64,000 bases of DNA from Ramlibacter paludis (GTDB lineage Bacteria; Pseudomonadota; Gammaproteobacteria; Burkholderiales; Burkholderiaceae_C): positions 248,001 to 312,000 of the forward strand of contig NZ_JAKLTM010000005.1 of assembly GCF_022012305.1 (NCBI RefSeq), in the 5' to 3' direction. Position numbers and translations under genes: made by a program. Of this stretch, positions 28,814 to 38,760 are shown one piece after another. How positions within the stretch are numbered: position 1 is the first letter of the stretch; each line of letters starts with the position of its first letter. The notes beneath the pieces are model-generated. The model was not told the origin of the DNA. It saw nothing but the letters and a program-made list of their open reading frames with translations, and searched no databases.

Positions 28814-28825
28814 ACAAATTGGTCA
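28814..28825 (+). promoter_or_regulatory. Upstream element of pilin gene 1 (candidate PilR-type enhancer)
   Basis: ACAAATTGGTCA begins 85 bp before the -24 element. The same 12-mer with one change stands at the same distance before the other two pilin promoters. It lies immediately after the ATPase stop codon. Confidence 0.6.
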
Positions 28826-28882
28826 TGCCAGGGGGCGCGGAAGGTCATAAACGGCCGCGCTGCCCGTCCTGATGCCAACTAA

Positions 28883-29413
<531 letters not shown>

Positions 29414-29450
29414 TCCGCATGAGGCGCGCCGCAAGGCGCTGCTTCCCAAG

Positions 29451-29471
29451 ACGCCCTTCGGGGCGTTTTTT
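29451..29471 (+). terminator. Intrinsic terminator after pilin gene 1
   Basis: ACGCCC-TTCG-GGGCGT hairpin with a stable UUCG tetraloop, followed by Ts (29466-29471). Closely related hairpins follow the other two pilin genes. Confidence 0.92.
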
Positions 29472-29493
29472 CATGAGCGAACCGAAGTGTCGA

Positions 29494-29505
29494 ACAAATT
29501 CGTCA
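29494..29505 (+). promoter_or_regulatory. Upstream element of pilin gene 2 (candidate PilR-type enhancer)
   Basis: ACAAATTCGTCA begins 85 bp before the -24 box; TGTCGA precedes it, as at pilin gene 3. The position is typical for a sigma-54 activator site. Confidence 0.65.
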
Positions 29506-29524
29506 ATGCGGGCGGATGAGCTGA

Positions 29525-30088
<564 letters not shown>

Positions 30089-30130
30089 CGCTGGACGAGG
30101 CGTGCCCCGCCGGGGCGCCGCTTCCTCGGA

Positions 30131-30152
30131 ACGCCCCTCGGGGGCGTTTTTT
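30131..30152 (+). terminator. Intrinsic terminator after pilin gene 2
   Basis: ACGCCCC-TCG-GGGGCGT hairpin followed by a run of Ts up to 30152. Confidence 0.92.
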
Positions 30153-30176
30153 CATGGACTCAGCCCGGAAATGTCG

Positions 30177-30188
30177 ACAAATTCGTCA
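30177..30188 (+). promoter_or_regulatory. Upstream element of pilin gene 3 (candidate PilR-type enhancer)
   Basis: ACAAATTCGTCA, identical to the copy before pilin gene 2, begins 86 bp before the -24 box and is preceded by TGTCG. A second TTGTCG lies about 25 bp downstream. Confidence 0.65.
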
Positions 30189-30262
30189 AGGCGGAAGACA
30201 GCGGTTGTCGAAAAGCAGCCAGGTGGCGTGCCGCTAACTGCCAAATAAATCACATTTTTAGC

Positions 30263-30278
30263 TGGCACGTGCTTTGCG
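30263..30278 (+). promoter_or_regulatory. Sigma-54 promoter of pilin gene 3
   Basis: TGGCAC-GTGCT-TTGCG: perfect -24 box, 5-bp spacer and a good -12 box, 45 bp before the pilin ATG. An AT-rich stretch lies just upstream. Confidence 0.9.
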
Positions 30279-30322
30279 TCTTTCCCTTCGCTTCTTCTTC
30301 ACACACACACCCGGAGGTTTTC

Positions 30323-30781
30323 ATGAAGCGTCAACTGCAGCAGGGTTTCACCCTGATCGAACTGATGATCGTGGTTGCGATCATCGGTATCCTGGCCGCC
30401 GTCGCCCTGCCGGCCTACCAGGACTACACCAAGCGTGCCAAGATGTCCGAAGTGATCCTGGCCGCGTCGGCCTGCCGCACCTCCGTCACGGAAGTCGTGC
30501 AGTCGAACAACGCCGGCTCGCTGCCGTCCGCCGGCGCCTGGGGCTGCGAGGCTTCCGCCAGCACCTCCAAGTACGTTGCTTCGATCAAGACGAACGCCAG
30601 CGGCGCCATCCAGGTGACCTCGCAAGCGATCGGCACCGGCGCCGACGGCACCGTGATCCTGGCCCCGACCATCAACGGCCAGACCATCTCGGCCTGGCTA
30701 TGCGGCCCCGGCACCGTGGAAGCCAAGTTCCTGCCCGGCTCCTGCCGCGACACCAGCGTTGCTTCGCTGTCCGGCTTCTGA
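30323..30781 (+). CDS. Type IV major pilin, copy 3
   Basis: A 152-residue pilin, again identical over the first 65 residues to the other two and with the same four Cys. Head changes include TGADGT, ISGQ to INGQ and EASAST. The ATG at 30323 follows a CGGAGG site and gives the canonical leader. Its terminator ends just before the glycosyltransferase gene, so pilin and glycan genes are separate transcripts. Small head-only differences among three intact copies suggest variant pilins rather than decay. Confidence 0.97.
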   Translation: MKRQLQQGFTLIELMIVVAIIGILAAVALPAYQDYTKRAKMSEVILAASACRTSVTEVVQSNNAGSLPSAGAWGCEASASTSKYVASIKTNASGAIQVTSQAIGTGADGTVILAPTINGQTISAWLCGPGTVEAKFLPGSCRDTSVASLSGF

Positions 30782-30821
30782 TGGCTGGAGGACGGGCGCG
30801 CCCGCAACGCGCCTCTGCAAG

Positions 30822-30846
30822 AAAACGCCCTTCGGGGCGTTTTTTT
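30822..30846 (+). terminator. Intrinsic terminator after pilin gene 3
   Basis: AAAACGCCC-TTCG-GGGCGTTTT hairpin, UUCG loop, running into a T stretch. It is the longest stem of the three pilin terminators. Confidence 0.93.
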
Positions 30847-30884
30847 AATGAACCCGCCGATCGGCCCCCTAAGATGGTCCTGCA

Positions 30885-32039
30885 ATGGAATTGACGATCC
30901 TCATGCCGTGCCTCAACGAGGCGCGGACCTTGCCGGAATGCATCGCGAAGGCGCGCAGTTTCCTGGAGCGCACCGGCATCCAGGGCGAAGTGCTGATCGC
31001 CGACAACGGTTCCACCGACGGGTCCCAGGAGGTGGCGCGCGCCGCCGGCGCGCGTGTCGTGCCGGTGTCCGTGCGCGGATACGGCGCGGCGCTGAACACC
31101 GGCATCGCGGCCGCCCACGGCCGCTACGTCATCATGGGCGACAGCGACGGCAGCTATGACTTCGAGCACCTCGAAGGCTATGTCGAGCGCCTGCGCGGCG
31201 GCGCCGACCTGGTCATGGGCAACCGCTTCGCCGGCGGCATCGCGCCCGGCGCCATGCCCTTCCTGCACCGCTACCTCGGCAACCCGGTCCTCAGTTTCGT
31301 GGGCCGCCTGTTCTTCCGCATCCCCATCCGCGACTTCCACTGCGGGCTGCGCGGTGTCGCGCGCGACGCGATGCTGAAGCTCGGACTCGTCACGCCGGGC
31401 ATGGAGTTCGCGAGCGAGATGATCGCCAAGGCGGCGCTCGCGCACCTGCGCATCGAGGAAGTGCCCACCACTCTGTCGCCTGACGGCCGCGACCGGCCGC
31501 CGCACCTGCGCACCTGGCGCGACGGCTGGCGACACCTGCGCTTCCTGCTCCTGTTCTGCCCGCGCTGGCTGTTCCTCTACCCGGGACTCGTCCTGATGGC
31601 CTTCGGCCTCGGCGGCTTCGCCGTGGCGGCAACGAGTCCCACCTTCATCGAGCGCATCCACTCGCTGCTGTACATGTCGGCGGCCACGATCCTCGGCGCC
31701 CAGATGATCCAACTCGCCGTGCTCACCAAGTGGATAGGCATCCTGTCTGGTGTCGTGCCCCCGCAGCCCTGGCTGCAGCGCTGGGACGCATTCTTCAGGG
31801 TGGAGAACGGCTTGGTCGCCGGCTTCGTCGGCGCCGGTATCGGCCTGTTCTGGTCCGCCCGCCTGGTGTTCGACTGGGGCGCGTCTGGCTTCGGCGCACT
31901 GGACCCCACGCAGACGATGCGGCAGGTCATTCCGGCTGTCACGCTCATGATCCTGGGCGTGCAGGCCGCCGCCGGCGCGCTGTTCGCGGGGGCCGTGCAT
32001 TTCTGCTGGCTGCCCCGCCAACGCGGCCCGACGCCATGA
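30885..32039 (+). CDS. Membrane-anchored GT2 glycosyltransferase (dolichol-phosphate-sugar synthase-like)
   Basis: A 384-residue inverting family 2 glycosyltransferase. The GT-A domain opens ELTILMPCLNEARTLPECI, with the nucleotide-binding ADNGSTDGS and the metal motif GDSDGSYDF; membrane segments follow from about residue 225 (WLFLYPGLVLMAFGLGGFAVAA and more). The architecture fits enzymes that load a sugar onto a polyprenyl phosphate for use outside the membrane. It is the first of several glycan genes behind the pilins and overlaps the next gene by four bases. The sugar cannot be told. Confidence 0.9.
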   Translation: MELTILMPCLNEARTLPECIAKARSFLERTGIQGEVLIADNGSTDGSQEVARAAGARVVPVSVRGYGAALNTGIAAAHGRYVIMGDSDGSYDFEHLEGYVERLRGGADLVMGNRFAGGIAPGAMPFLHRYLGNPVLSFVGRLFFRIPIRDFHCGLRGVARDAMLKLGLVTPGMEFASEMIAKAALAHLRIEEVPTTLSPDGRDRPPHLRTWRDGWRHLRFLLLFCPRWLFLYPGLVLMAFGLGGFAVAATSPTFIERIHSLLYMSAATILGAQMIQLAVLTKWIGILSGVVPPQPWLQRWDAFFRVENGLVAGFVGAGIGLFWSARLVFDWGASGFGALDPTQTMRQVIPAVTLMILGVQAAAGALFAGAVHFCWLPRQRGPTP

Positions 32040-32857
32040 CGGCGCTGGACCAACCGCTGCCGTCCTCCCTGCTGCGCCATGAGTGGCTGCTGGTGTGCAT
32101 CGCCGCCTGGCTGGCGTTCGCATCCATTCCGGTGACGCGCGGCGAGATCGGCATCAGCTGGGACATGTTGAATCACCATGTCTACCTCGGCTGGACGGCG
32201 GAGCACGCGCGCTTCGGCCACGACCTGTCGGGCGCCGGCTCGCAGTCCTACCAGTTCCCCTATCTGTACTGGCCCGTGTACAAGCTGGCCACCAGCGGCT
32301 GGTCGGGGCAGTGGGCCGGTGCGACGCTGGCGACGCTGTGCGTTCCGGCCGTCCCCGCCGTCTGGCTGCTGGCACGCCTGTGCATGCCCGGCCCGACGGC
32401 TTTCGACGCGGTGATGCGGCTGCTGGCGGTGGTGCTGGCCTTTCTTTCGGTCGTGGTCCTGGCCGCTTTCGACACGACCTCGAACGACCTGATGGCCAGC
32501 ATCCCGTTGCTGTGGGCGCTCGCGCTGGCGCTGCAGCCGGCCAGCGCAGCCGCCCCGCCGGCGAATGCGCGGACCCTGGTGATGCTGTCCGGGCTCTGCG
32601 CCGGCCTGTCGGTGGCCTGCAAGTTGAGCAACGGGCCGCTGGCCATCCTGCTGCCTGCCTTGTGGGTGTTCTCCGCGCGCGGAGCGCGTGGCCGGCTGGT
32701 CAACGTCGCGGTCGGCTGCGGGGCGACGGCCGTGGGCTTCATGGCCGCCTACGGATATTGGGGTGCGCTCCTCTGGCACCACTTCGGCAACCCCGTGTAC
32801 CCTTTCTACGACGAACTCTTCGCTCCTCTGCGGATGCGGCTGGGCTGGACACCGTGA
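32036..32857 (+). CDS. Polytopic membrane protein, N-terminal part of a probably frameshifted GT-C-like gene
   Basis: 273 residues with about six membrane segments, starting ATG at 32036 in a four-base overlap with the GT2 stop. It resembles the N-terminal half of lipid-linked-sugar membrane glycosyltransferases, including an acidic first loop (WDMLNHHVYLGWTAEHARFG). The frame ends after GNPVYPFYDELFAPLRMRLGWTP, where such proteins normally continue without a break. The next reading frame carries the missing half at once, so this is most likely one gene interrupted by a single-base loss. A true two-gene split cannot be excluded. Confidence 0.7.
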   Translation: MTALDQPLPSSLLRHEWLLVCIAAWLAFASIPVTRGEIGISWDMLNHHVYLGWTAEHARFGHDLSGAGSQSYQFPYLYWPVYKLATSGWSGQWAGATLATLCVPAVPAVWLLARLCMPGPTAFDAVMRLLAVVLAFLSVVVLAAFDTTSNDLMASIPLLWALALALQPASAAAPPANARTLVMLSGLCAGLSVACKLSNGPLAILLPALWVFSARGARGRLVNVAVGCGATAVGFMAAYGYWGALLWHHFGNPVYPFYDELFAPLRMRLGWTP

Positions 32858-34041
32858 TTCGCTTCCTCCCCGACGATTGGCGCGAGACACTCCTGCGCCC
32901 GATCGCGATGGCCGCGCCCGATGCCGGCGTCTACATCGAGGTGATGGCGCCGGACCTGCGATTCGTCTTCATCCTCGCGCTGCTGGTGCTGCTCGGAGCC
33001 TTTGCGCCGCTGCGGCGCGGCTGGGGGCAGCCGCAAAGGCGGCCCGCATTCGTCCTGCTCGCCGCCTTGGCCGCGTTGTTCGTCCCCTGGATGGCGACCT
33101 CCGCCAACGGGCGCTACTTCATCACCGGCTTGCTGGTGGCGGGCCCGGTTTGCATCGCGCTCGTGTGGCTGCTGCCGATCACGCGCGCGGCGCGGCTGGC
33201 CGCGGCAATCCTGCTGGTGGCCCTGCAGGGATTCGCGGTGCAGCAGGCCAGCCCGTGGGGCACCTGGGGCCTGGCGCAATGGACAGAGCCGCCTTACTTC
33301 CAGGTGGAACTGCCGCCGGACCTGCGGCAGCAGCCCGCCACGTACGTGACGATGGCGAACATTTCCTATTCGCTGATCGCCCCGCAATTCCCGGCGCAAT
33401 CCCGCTGGATGAGCATTGCCAACACACCGGTCGAACGTGGCGTCGACGAATTCTTGGCGCGGGCGCAGGCCGACCGCCTCTTCCTGATCGTTCCTGTGGT
33501 GCCTTCGTCGATGGCCGCGGACGGCCTGCCGAACGAGGATGTCGCCCGCATCATGAACGACAGGCTCAAGGCCTACGGGCTGTCCTTCGGCGGGCCTGCG
33601 GCCTGCCGCTTCCTGCGTTCGGAAGGCATCGCCAGGATGGCCTTGCGGCGCGAGTCGCAAGCGGACCCCGCGCTTGCGCGTCGGCTCGGCTTCTGGGCCT
33701 GCCACCTGGCGTACTCCAAACCCACGCCTGTTCCCGATGCAGCCGATGCTGTGGCGAGTCGCCACGATGCAGTGTTCAGCCGGGTGGAATCTTCCTGCCC
33801 CCGCTTCTTCCCGCCCGGCCAACACAATTCGCTGGTGCTGCCTGACGGCGAAGTCCGGACCTACCTGGATGGCGAGATGAAGCTCTACGTGTTCGACGCT
33901 GGCGACGTCATGTACAAGTACTACCGGGCGTTCAACCCGGTGAAGATCGGCAGCGTGGCGGACGTGGCCGCGGGCAAGGCGGTGATCGACTGCGCGCACA
34001 TCCGGGGACGGTCCGGCCTGCCATGGGAACGGGCGATCTGA
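32854..34041 (+). CDS. C-terminal part of the same membrane protein (different frame)
   Basis: 395 residues starting, if independently translated, at GTG 32854, which overlaps the previous stop as GTGA. It begins IRFLPDDWRETLL, a stretch that would follow directly on the upstream half. Several membrane segments follow (FVFILALLVLLGAF, LLVAGPVCIALVWLL), then a soluble periplasmic C-terminal domain of about 240 residues. Adding one G to the GG at 32847-32848 would fuse both halves as LGWDTVIRFLP. Function unknown, probably sugar transfer given the neighbours. The 3' end overlaps the flippase gene by 19 bases. Confidence 0.7.
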   Translation: MIRFLPDDWRETLLRPIAMAAPDAGVYIEVMAPDLRFVFILALLVLLGAFAPLRRGWGQPQRRPAFVLLAALAALFVPWMATSANGRYFITGLLVAGPVCIALVWLLPITRAARLAAAILLVALQGFAVQQASPWGTWGLAQWTEPPYFQVELPPDLRQQPATYVTMANISYSLIAPQFPAQSRWMSIANTPVERGVDEFLARAQADRLFLIVPVVPSSMAADGLPNEDVARIMNDRLKAYGLSFGGPAACRFLRSEGIARMALRRESQADPALARRLGFWACHLAYSKPTPVPDAADAVASRHDAVFSRVESSCPRFFPPGQHNSLVLPDGEVRTYLDGEMKLYVFDAGDVMYKYYRAFNPVKIGSVADVAAGKAVIDCAHIRGRSGLPWERAI

Positions 34042-35570
34042 GTCCTGCCGGAAACCAGGACGTGAATCCCGCCCCCCCGCCTCCGGCAGGCGAAACGCGG
34101 TCGCGCCTGCGGCTCAATCGCAACCTGGTGCTGAATGCCGCGGGAATGGCCTTGCCCGTGGTCGCGTCCGTGCTGGCGCTGCCCTTCCTGGTGGCACTGG
34201 TCGGCACTGCGCGCTTCGGTGCCTTCGCGCTGGTGCTGGCCGTCCTCGCCTACGTCAGCCTGCTCGACCTGGGTCTGGGATCCGCGGTCACCTGGAAGAT
34301 TGCCACGCTGCTGGCACGCCCCGCCACGCAGGAAGAGATCGCCCTCACCGTTCGCACAGCGGCGGTTGCCGCGCTCGCCATCGGGATCGCCGTGGGCGGG
34401 GTCTGGTTCCTGTACTCGCCCGCCCTGGCCGCGGCGGCGCTGGCACAGGAAGGCCAGCTCGTTCCCGAAGCCGCGGCTTGCCTGGCGGCGCTGGCGCTGG
34501 CGACACCGGCGATCTATTTCGGAGCCGTGACCTCGGGCCTGCTCGCGGCTTACGGCGAATTCGGGCGCCTGAACGTCACCCGGGTGCCGGCAGGTGTCCT
34601 CAATTACGTGCTGCCGGTGCTCGCCGTGCGCTTGTGGGGCGACCTGGCCACCGCGTGCTACCTGCTAGTGGTCGTGCGGTACGCCGCCACCTTCGTCCAG
34701 GTCGCCCAATGCGCGCGTCTGTGTCCGGAGCTGGTAGAGAGGGAGCGCCCGGTTTTCTCCCGCATGGCCCTTGGCTCTTTGCTTGGTTTCGGCGGATGGC
34801 TCACGGTGTCCAACACCGTGGGCCCCCTGATGGTCTACATGGACCGGTTCTACCTGGCCACGACCCGGTCGGCCGAACAGGTGACCCAATATGTCACCGC
34901 TCATGAACTGGCGAGCAAGCTCCTGCTGCTTCCGGCGCTCGTGCTGCCGGTCTACTTTCCGCTGCTGGCCGCGAGCATCTCCCGGCCGCGTGAAGACGCG
35001 CAATCCATGCAGCCCATCCAGCTCGCGGCGGGAATGGCCCTGGCGAGCTGCATTCCATCCGCGGTTGCGGCTGCATTCGCGCCCGAACTGATCGGCGTCT
35101 GGATGCGGGGCCTTGTCCCTTCGATCACGACCTCGGCCTTCCAGGTGCTTGCGGGCGCGGTGTTTGTCAACTGCGTCGCCCAGGTCTTCTACACCATGGT
35201 CCAGGCCGCGGGGCGCACCGCCCTGATCGCCCGCATCCATCTCCTCGAGCTGCCCGTGTACGGGGCGGTACTCTGGTATCTCACCGCCCGCCATGGAGTT
35301 CTCGGCGTGGCGGGCGCCTGGGCGCTGCGGGTGGCGGTGGATTCGGTGGTGTTCTGCGGTTTCGCGGCGGCGGACTTGCCGCGGCCGATGGCGCGCCGGC
35401 TCTGGCACCTCCTGGGGACGTCGATGCTGGTCGGAATCGTGATCGCCGGCTTCAGCCAAGTGCCGCAGGCGCACTTGCGGGCCTGGGTGGCTTTGCTCCC
35501 CCTGATTTTCCTGGCCGGTTGGTGGCGGGACCTGAAATCACTGTTCCGCGCAGGTGCGCCGCGGGCATGA
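34023..35570 (+). CDS. Oligosaccharide flippase (Wzx/MOP superfamily)
   Basis: A 515-residue protein with about 12-14 membrane helices, beginning after a Pro-rich cytoplasmic tail (LNAAGMALPVVASVLALPFLVALVG...FGAFALVLAVLAYVSLLDLGLGSAVTWKIA). The LDLGLGSA stretch is typical of Wzx proteins, which move undecaprenyl-linked oligosaccharides to the periplasm. Between sugar-loading enzymes and a PglL-like ligase this is the expected translocation step. The start at 34023 overlaps the previous gene by 19 bases; no better internal ATG lies before TM1. Confidence 0.88.
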   Translation: MGTGDLSPAGNQDVNPAPPPPAGETRSRLRLNRNLVLNAAGMALPVVASVLALPFLVALVGTARFGAFALVLAVLAYVSLLDLGLGSAVTWKIATLLARPATQEEIALTVRTAAVAALAIGIAVGGVWFLYSPALAAAALAQEGQLVPEAAACLAALALATPAIYFGAVTSGLLAAYGEFGRLNVTRVPAGVLNYVLPVLAVRLWGDLATACYLLVVVRYAATFVQVAQCARLCPELVERERPVFSRMALGSLLGFGGWLTVSNTVGPLMVYMDRFYLATTRSAEQVTQYVTAHELASKLLLLPALVLPVYFPLLAASISRPREDAQSMQPIQLAAGMALASCIPSAVAAAFAPELIGVWMRGLVPSITTSAFQVLAGAVFVNCVAQVFYTMVQAAGRTALIARIHLLELPVYGAVLWYLTARHGVLGVAGAWALRVAVDSVVFCGFAAADLPRPMARRLWHLLGTSMLVGIVIAGFSQVPQAHLRAWVALLPLIFLAGWWRDLKSLFRAGAPRA

Positions 35571-35590
35571 CGCGCGGAGCGCGTGCCTGA

Positions 35591-36535
35591 TCAAGCGGCC
35601 GGCGACTGTTCCGGCGGAATCAGGCCCCGGCCCGAGAGCAGTTCCAGCGCCACGATCCCGCGAAACAGGACGTCGCTCAGGAGGGTCTGGCGCAGCCGGC
35701 GCGGCACGAGAAGAAGCCGCCCCACGGCGCGCCAGTCGTGCGGGTCGAAGGTCGAGTCCAGCAGCTGGCGATGGGCCGCCGGGAGGCGGTTGCCATGGAC
35801 CTGCCGGAAATTGGCTAGCTGGTTGAACATGATGTGCACCCAGTTGCGCTTCCGCAGGAAGCGCAGGATCGTCCAGTAGCGCGACCAGCCCGCACCCATT
35901 CCGATCGCATTCCCTTGGTGCTGGCGGTAAAGGATGGTGGGCTTCGCATCGAAGTGCACCTGGCCGAAAGCGGAGACCACCAAGTACAGCCACCAGTCGT
36001 GGAAGTAGATCCTGCGCAGGTCGCCGTGCTCGCGCAGCAAAGCGACCGCTGCCGGGTTCAAGGCCGCCGTGCAGCCGGTGACCACGTTCTCCGTCACCGC
36101 ATTCGCAAACGAGGGCTTGCGGGGCCAGAGCGGCGACAGGCCGATCGGTCGAAGCGTCTTGTCCACGAGCTGCAGCCGCGAGCAGTACAGCGTTGGCGCG
36201 GCGCCGCTGCGGGACATGCAGTCCCATGCGCGCTGTACCTTGTCCGGAAGCCAGACGTCGTCCTGGTCGGAAAGCATGACCATTTCCGCATCCGTGGGTG
36301 CAAGTGCAATCAGGGCCAGGAAGCTGGCGACGAAACCCAGGTTTTTGCCCGGGATCACTTCGATCCGTGCGTCGCCCTGGCTCAGGCCCTGGATGATGGC
36401 CAGAGTTCCATCGGGTGATCCGTCGTCACGGATAATCAGGCGGCCCTCGGGGGGCAGTTGATCCAGAATGGAAACAATCTGCTCGCGCACATAGCGCTCT
36501 CCGCGATAGGTGGACATCAAGACCACGACACGCAT
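35591..36535 (-). CDS. GT2 glycosyltransferase, rhamnosyltransferase-like
   Basis: A 314-residue cytosolic family 2 glycosyltransferase. The GT-A fold starts MRVVVLMSTYRGERYVREQI, with IIRDDGSPDGT and the metal-binding DQDD in MLSDQDDVWLP. The DQDDVW form and C-terminal region resemble rhamnosyltransferases. The ATG at 36535 is preceded by AGGAGGT; the upstream ATG at 36571 has none. It lies opposite to the flanking flippase and ligase genes, within the glycan cluster, so it may act on the same glycan. Confidence 0.9.
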   Translation of the reverse strand: MRVVVLMSTYRGERYVREQIVSILDQLPPEGRLIIRDDGSPDGTLAIIQGLSQGDARIEVIPGKNLGFVASFLALIALAPTDAEMVMLSDQDDVWLPDKVQRAWDCMSRSGAAPTLYCSRLQLVDKTLRPIGLSPLWPRKPSFANAVTENVVTGCTAALNPAAVALLREHGDLRRIYFHDWWLYLVVSAFGQVHFDAKPTILYRQHQGNAIGMGAGWSRYWTILRFLRKRNWVHIMFNQLANFRQVHGNRLPAAHRQLLDSTFDPHDWRAVGRLLLVPRRLRQTLLSDVLFRGIVALELLSGRGLIPPEQSPAA

Positions 36536-36591
36536 GCGTACCTCCTGTCCGACAATTATGAAGGCTGCCATGCCGTCCCTCCGATCCGCCC

Positions 36592-38274
36592 ATGCTTCAT
36601 GAAGGCGAGCCGCTCCTCCACGTGAAAAAGTCGTTGCAGGCGCGGTTTTCGGGCGCCTCCTGGACGCGCGCCGCCGCCGCCGGCTTGCTGTGCGTTCCGT
36701 GGATATTGCCGTTCGCGCCGGGGCCGTCGTCCAATGTCGTGCCCTGGCTCGTGAGCTGCGCCTGCGTCCTGCTCGCGTGGTGCCTTTCCGCGCCCGTCGG
36801 CCCCGGGTTCAAGCTGTTGTCCGCAGTCTTCCTTGCGTGCTTGGTGGTGGCGCTGCGATCCCACACCGGCACCCTGGACCGCGCGGCGTTCGTGGGCGCC
36901 TGTGCATTGGTGCTGCTGGCTTTTGGCATTGCCTCCCGTGCCGCCCGCGGAGGCGACCCTGCGGTTGAATGGGTCGCCTTGCCGTGGCTGGCGGCAGCGT
37001 TGCTGTCCGCGCTGATGGCCTTGCTGCAGTACTTCGACTTCGCCGGCTCCCTGCAGCCATGGATCTACGCCGGCAAGGCCGGCGATGCGTTGGCCAACCT
37101 GCGCCAGCGCAACCAGATGGCTTCGCTCACCTCGATCGGTCTTGCCGCGGTGCTATGGCAGGCCGGAAGGCGGCGCGGCCCCCTGGGACCGTGGCTGGCA
37201 GCGGCAGCGGCAGCGTTGCTGGCGATTGCCAATGCGGCGACGACTTCACGCACGGGGCTTTTGCAGTGGGTCGTGGTGCTCGGACTGTGTGCGTCGTGGC
37301 GCGGCACGGCGCGCGCGCCCCGGCTGCAGGTCGGAGTGGCAGCCCTTGCCGCCTATGCGATCGCCACCGCGCTGCTGCCGCTGCTGCTGCAACACTTCAC
37401 GGGTGCGAGCGCGGACACCCTGCTCGGGCGCCTCGAGTCGGACCTGGGCTGCAGCAGCCGCCGCGTGCTGTGGGGCAACGTGCTGCAGCTGATCGCGCAG
37501 CGGCCGATCGCCGGCTGGGGCTGGGGCGAGCTCGATTACGCGCACTACCTGCACCTGTACGGCGACGCGCCGCGCTTCTGCGACATCCTGGACAACGCCC
37601 ACAACCTGCCGCTGCACGTCGCGGTGGAACTGGGCGTGCCGGCCGCGCTGCTGCTGTGCGCGGCCATCGCCTGGGGCGTGCTGCGTGCGCAGCCCTGGCG
37701 CGAGACCGAGCCGCACCGGCAGCTCGCTTGGTGCGTGCTCGCGGTGCTGGGCATCCACAGCCTGCTGGAATACCCGCTCTGGTACGGTCCCTTCCAGATC
37801 GCGCTGGGGCTGGCGCTGGGCCTGCTGGCGCGGCCCGGCGTGGCGGCGCGGGCGATCGCGGCGCGCACCCGGGCCGTGGTGGCCGCCGCCGGCGTCGCGT
37901 TGCTGGCGTATGCCGCATGGGATTACGAACGCGTGAGCCAGATCTACCTGGAGCCGGAGCAGCGCCTGTCCTTCTGGCGCGAGGACACCGCCAGCGTTGT
38001 GGGCCGCTCGTGGCTGTTCTCGGGGCAGGCGCGGTTCGCGCAGCTGACGCTGTCCACGCTCTCGCGCGACAACCTCGCCTGGATGGACAAGACCGCGCAG
38101 GCCATGCTGCACTACTCGCCCGAGCCGCGCGTCATCGAGAAGGTGATCGAAGCCGCGACCATGGCGGGCCGCTACGACGACGCGGTGCTGCACCTCGCGC
38201 GCTATCGGGCGGCGTTCCCGCAGGACTATGCGAAATGGCGCGAAGGGCAGAAAGCGCCCTTGCCGGCGCTCTAG
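36592..38274 (+). CDS. PglL/Wzy-type O-oligosaccharyltransferase or O-antigen ligase
   Basis: A 560-residue polytopic protein with 11-12 membrane segments. A PglL-type N-terminal region (LPFAPGPSSNVVPWLVS) leads to the Wzy_C ligase domain with the large periplasmic loop containing NVLQLIAQRPIAGWGWGELDYAHYLHL and the conserved NAHNLPLHVAVELGVPAA. A C-terminal soluble extension follows. These enzymes transfer lipid-linked glycans to pilin or other proteins (PglL, PilO/TfpO) or to lipid A core (WaaL). Its position behind three pilins favours pilin modification; this is inference. Confidence 0.9.
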   Translation: MLHEGEPLLHVKKSLQARFSGASWTRAAAAGLLCVPWILPFAPGPSSNVVPWLVSCACVLLAWCLSAPVGPGFKLLSAVFLACLVVALRSHTGTLDRAAFVGACALVLLAFGIASRAARGGDPAVEWVALPWLAAALLSALMALLQYFDFAGSLQPWIYAGKAGDALANLRQRNQMASLTSIGLAAVLWQAGRRRGPLGPWLAAAAAALLAIANAATTSRTGLLQWVVVLGLCASWRGTARAPRLQVGVAALAAYAIATALLPLLLQHFTGASADTLLGRLESDLGCSSRRVLWGNVLQLIAQRPIAGWGWGELDYAHYLHLYGDAPRFCDILDNAHNLPLHVAVELGVPAALLLCAAIAWGVLRAQPWRETEPHRQLAWCVLAVLGIHSLLEYPLWYGPFQIALGLALGLLARPGVAARAIAARTRAVVAAAGVALLAYAAWDYERVSQIYLEPEQRLSFWREDTASVVGRSWLFSGQARFAQLTLSTLSRDNLAWMDKTAQAMLHYSPEPRVIEKVIEAATMAGRYDDAVLHLARYRAAFPQDYAKWREGQKAPLPAL

Positions 38275-38280
38275 GGGCGC

Positions 38281-38760
38281 TCAGGGCGCGACGTAGCTGC
38301 CCGACTTGCCGCCGTGCTTCTCCACCAGATGCACGCCGGTCATGGTCATGCCGCGATCGACGGCCTTGCACATGTCATAAATCGTGAGCAGGGCGACGTT
38401 GACGGCTGTCAGCGCTTCCATCTCCACGCCGGTCGGGCCCACCGTTTCCACCGTCGCCGTGCATTCCACCGCGGGCACGGCCCCCGGCTGCAGCTCGAAG
38501 TCGACGGCCACGCGGGTCAGCGCCAGCGGGTGGCACAGCGGGATGAGGTCGCTGGTTTTCTTGGCGGCCTGGATGCCGGCGATGCGCGCAATCCCCAGCA
38601 CATCGCCTTTCTTTACGGTTCCGCTCTGGATGATCGCCAGCGTAGCGGCTAGCATTTCGATCCGGCCCTGCGCGATCGCGACGCGGTGCGTGGCCGGCTT
38701 GGCAGCCACGTCCACCATGTGCGCCTGGCCTTGTTCATCGAAATGGGTCAAACCGCTCAT
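38281..38760 (-). CDS. moaC: Cyclic pyranopterin monophosphate synthase
   Basis: Second half of the first step in molybdenum cofactor synthesis, forming cyclic pyranopterin monophosphate. The 159-residue protein shows the full family pattern: [25 protein letters not shown] at the start, [15 protein letters not shown] in the middle and [28 protein letters not shown] near the end. It sits alone among pilus genes, with a start codon that overlaps the divergent pilin-accessory gene; no other moa gene is near. Confidence 0.97.
   Translation of the reverse strand: MSGLTHFDEQGQAHMVDVAAKPATHRVAIAQGRIEMLAATLAIIQSGTVKKGDVLGIARIAGIQAAKKTSDLIPLCHPLALTRVAVDFELQPGAVPAVECTATVETVGPTGVEMEALTAVNVALLTIYDMCKAVDRGMTMTGVHLVEKHGGKSGSYVAP

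Noticed and set aside
35564..35587. GC-rich inverted repeat between flippase and convergent glycosyltransferase as terminator
   Set aside because: No T-run on either strand and imperfect stem; not supported as a terminator.
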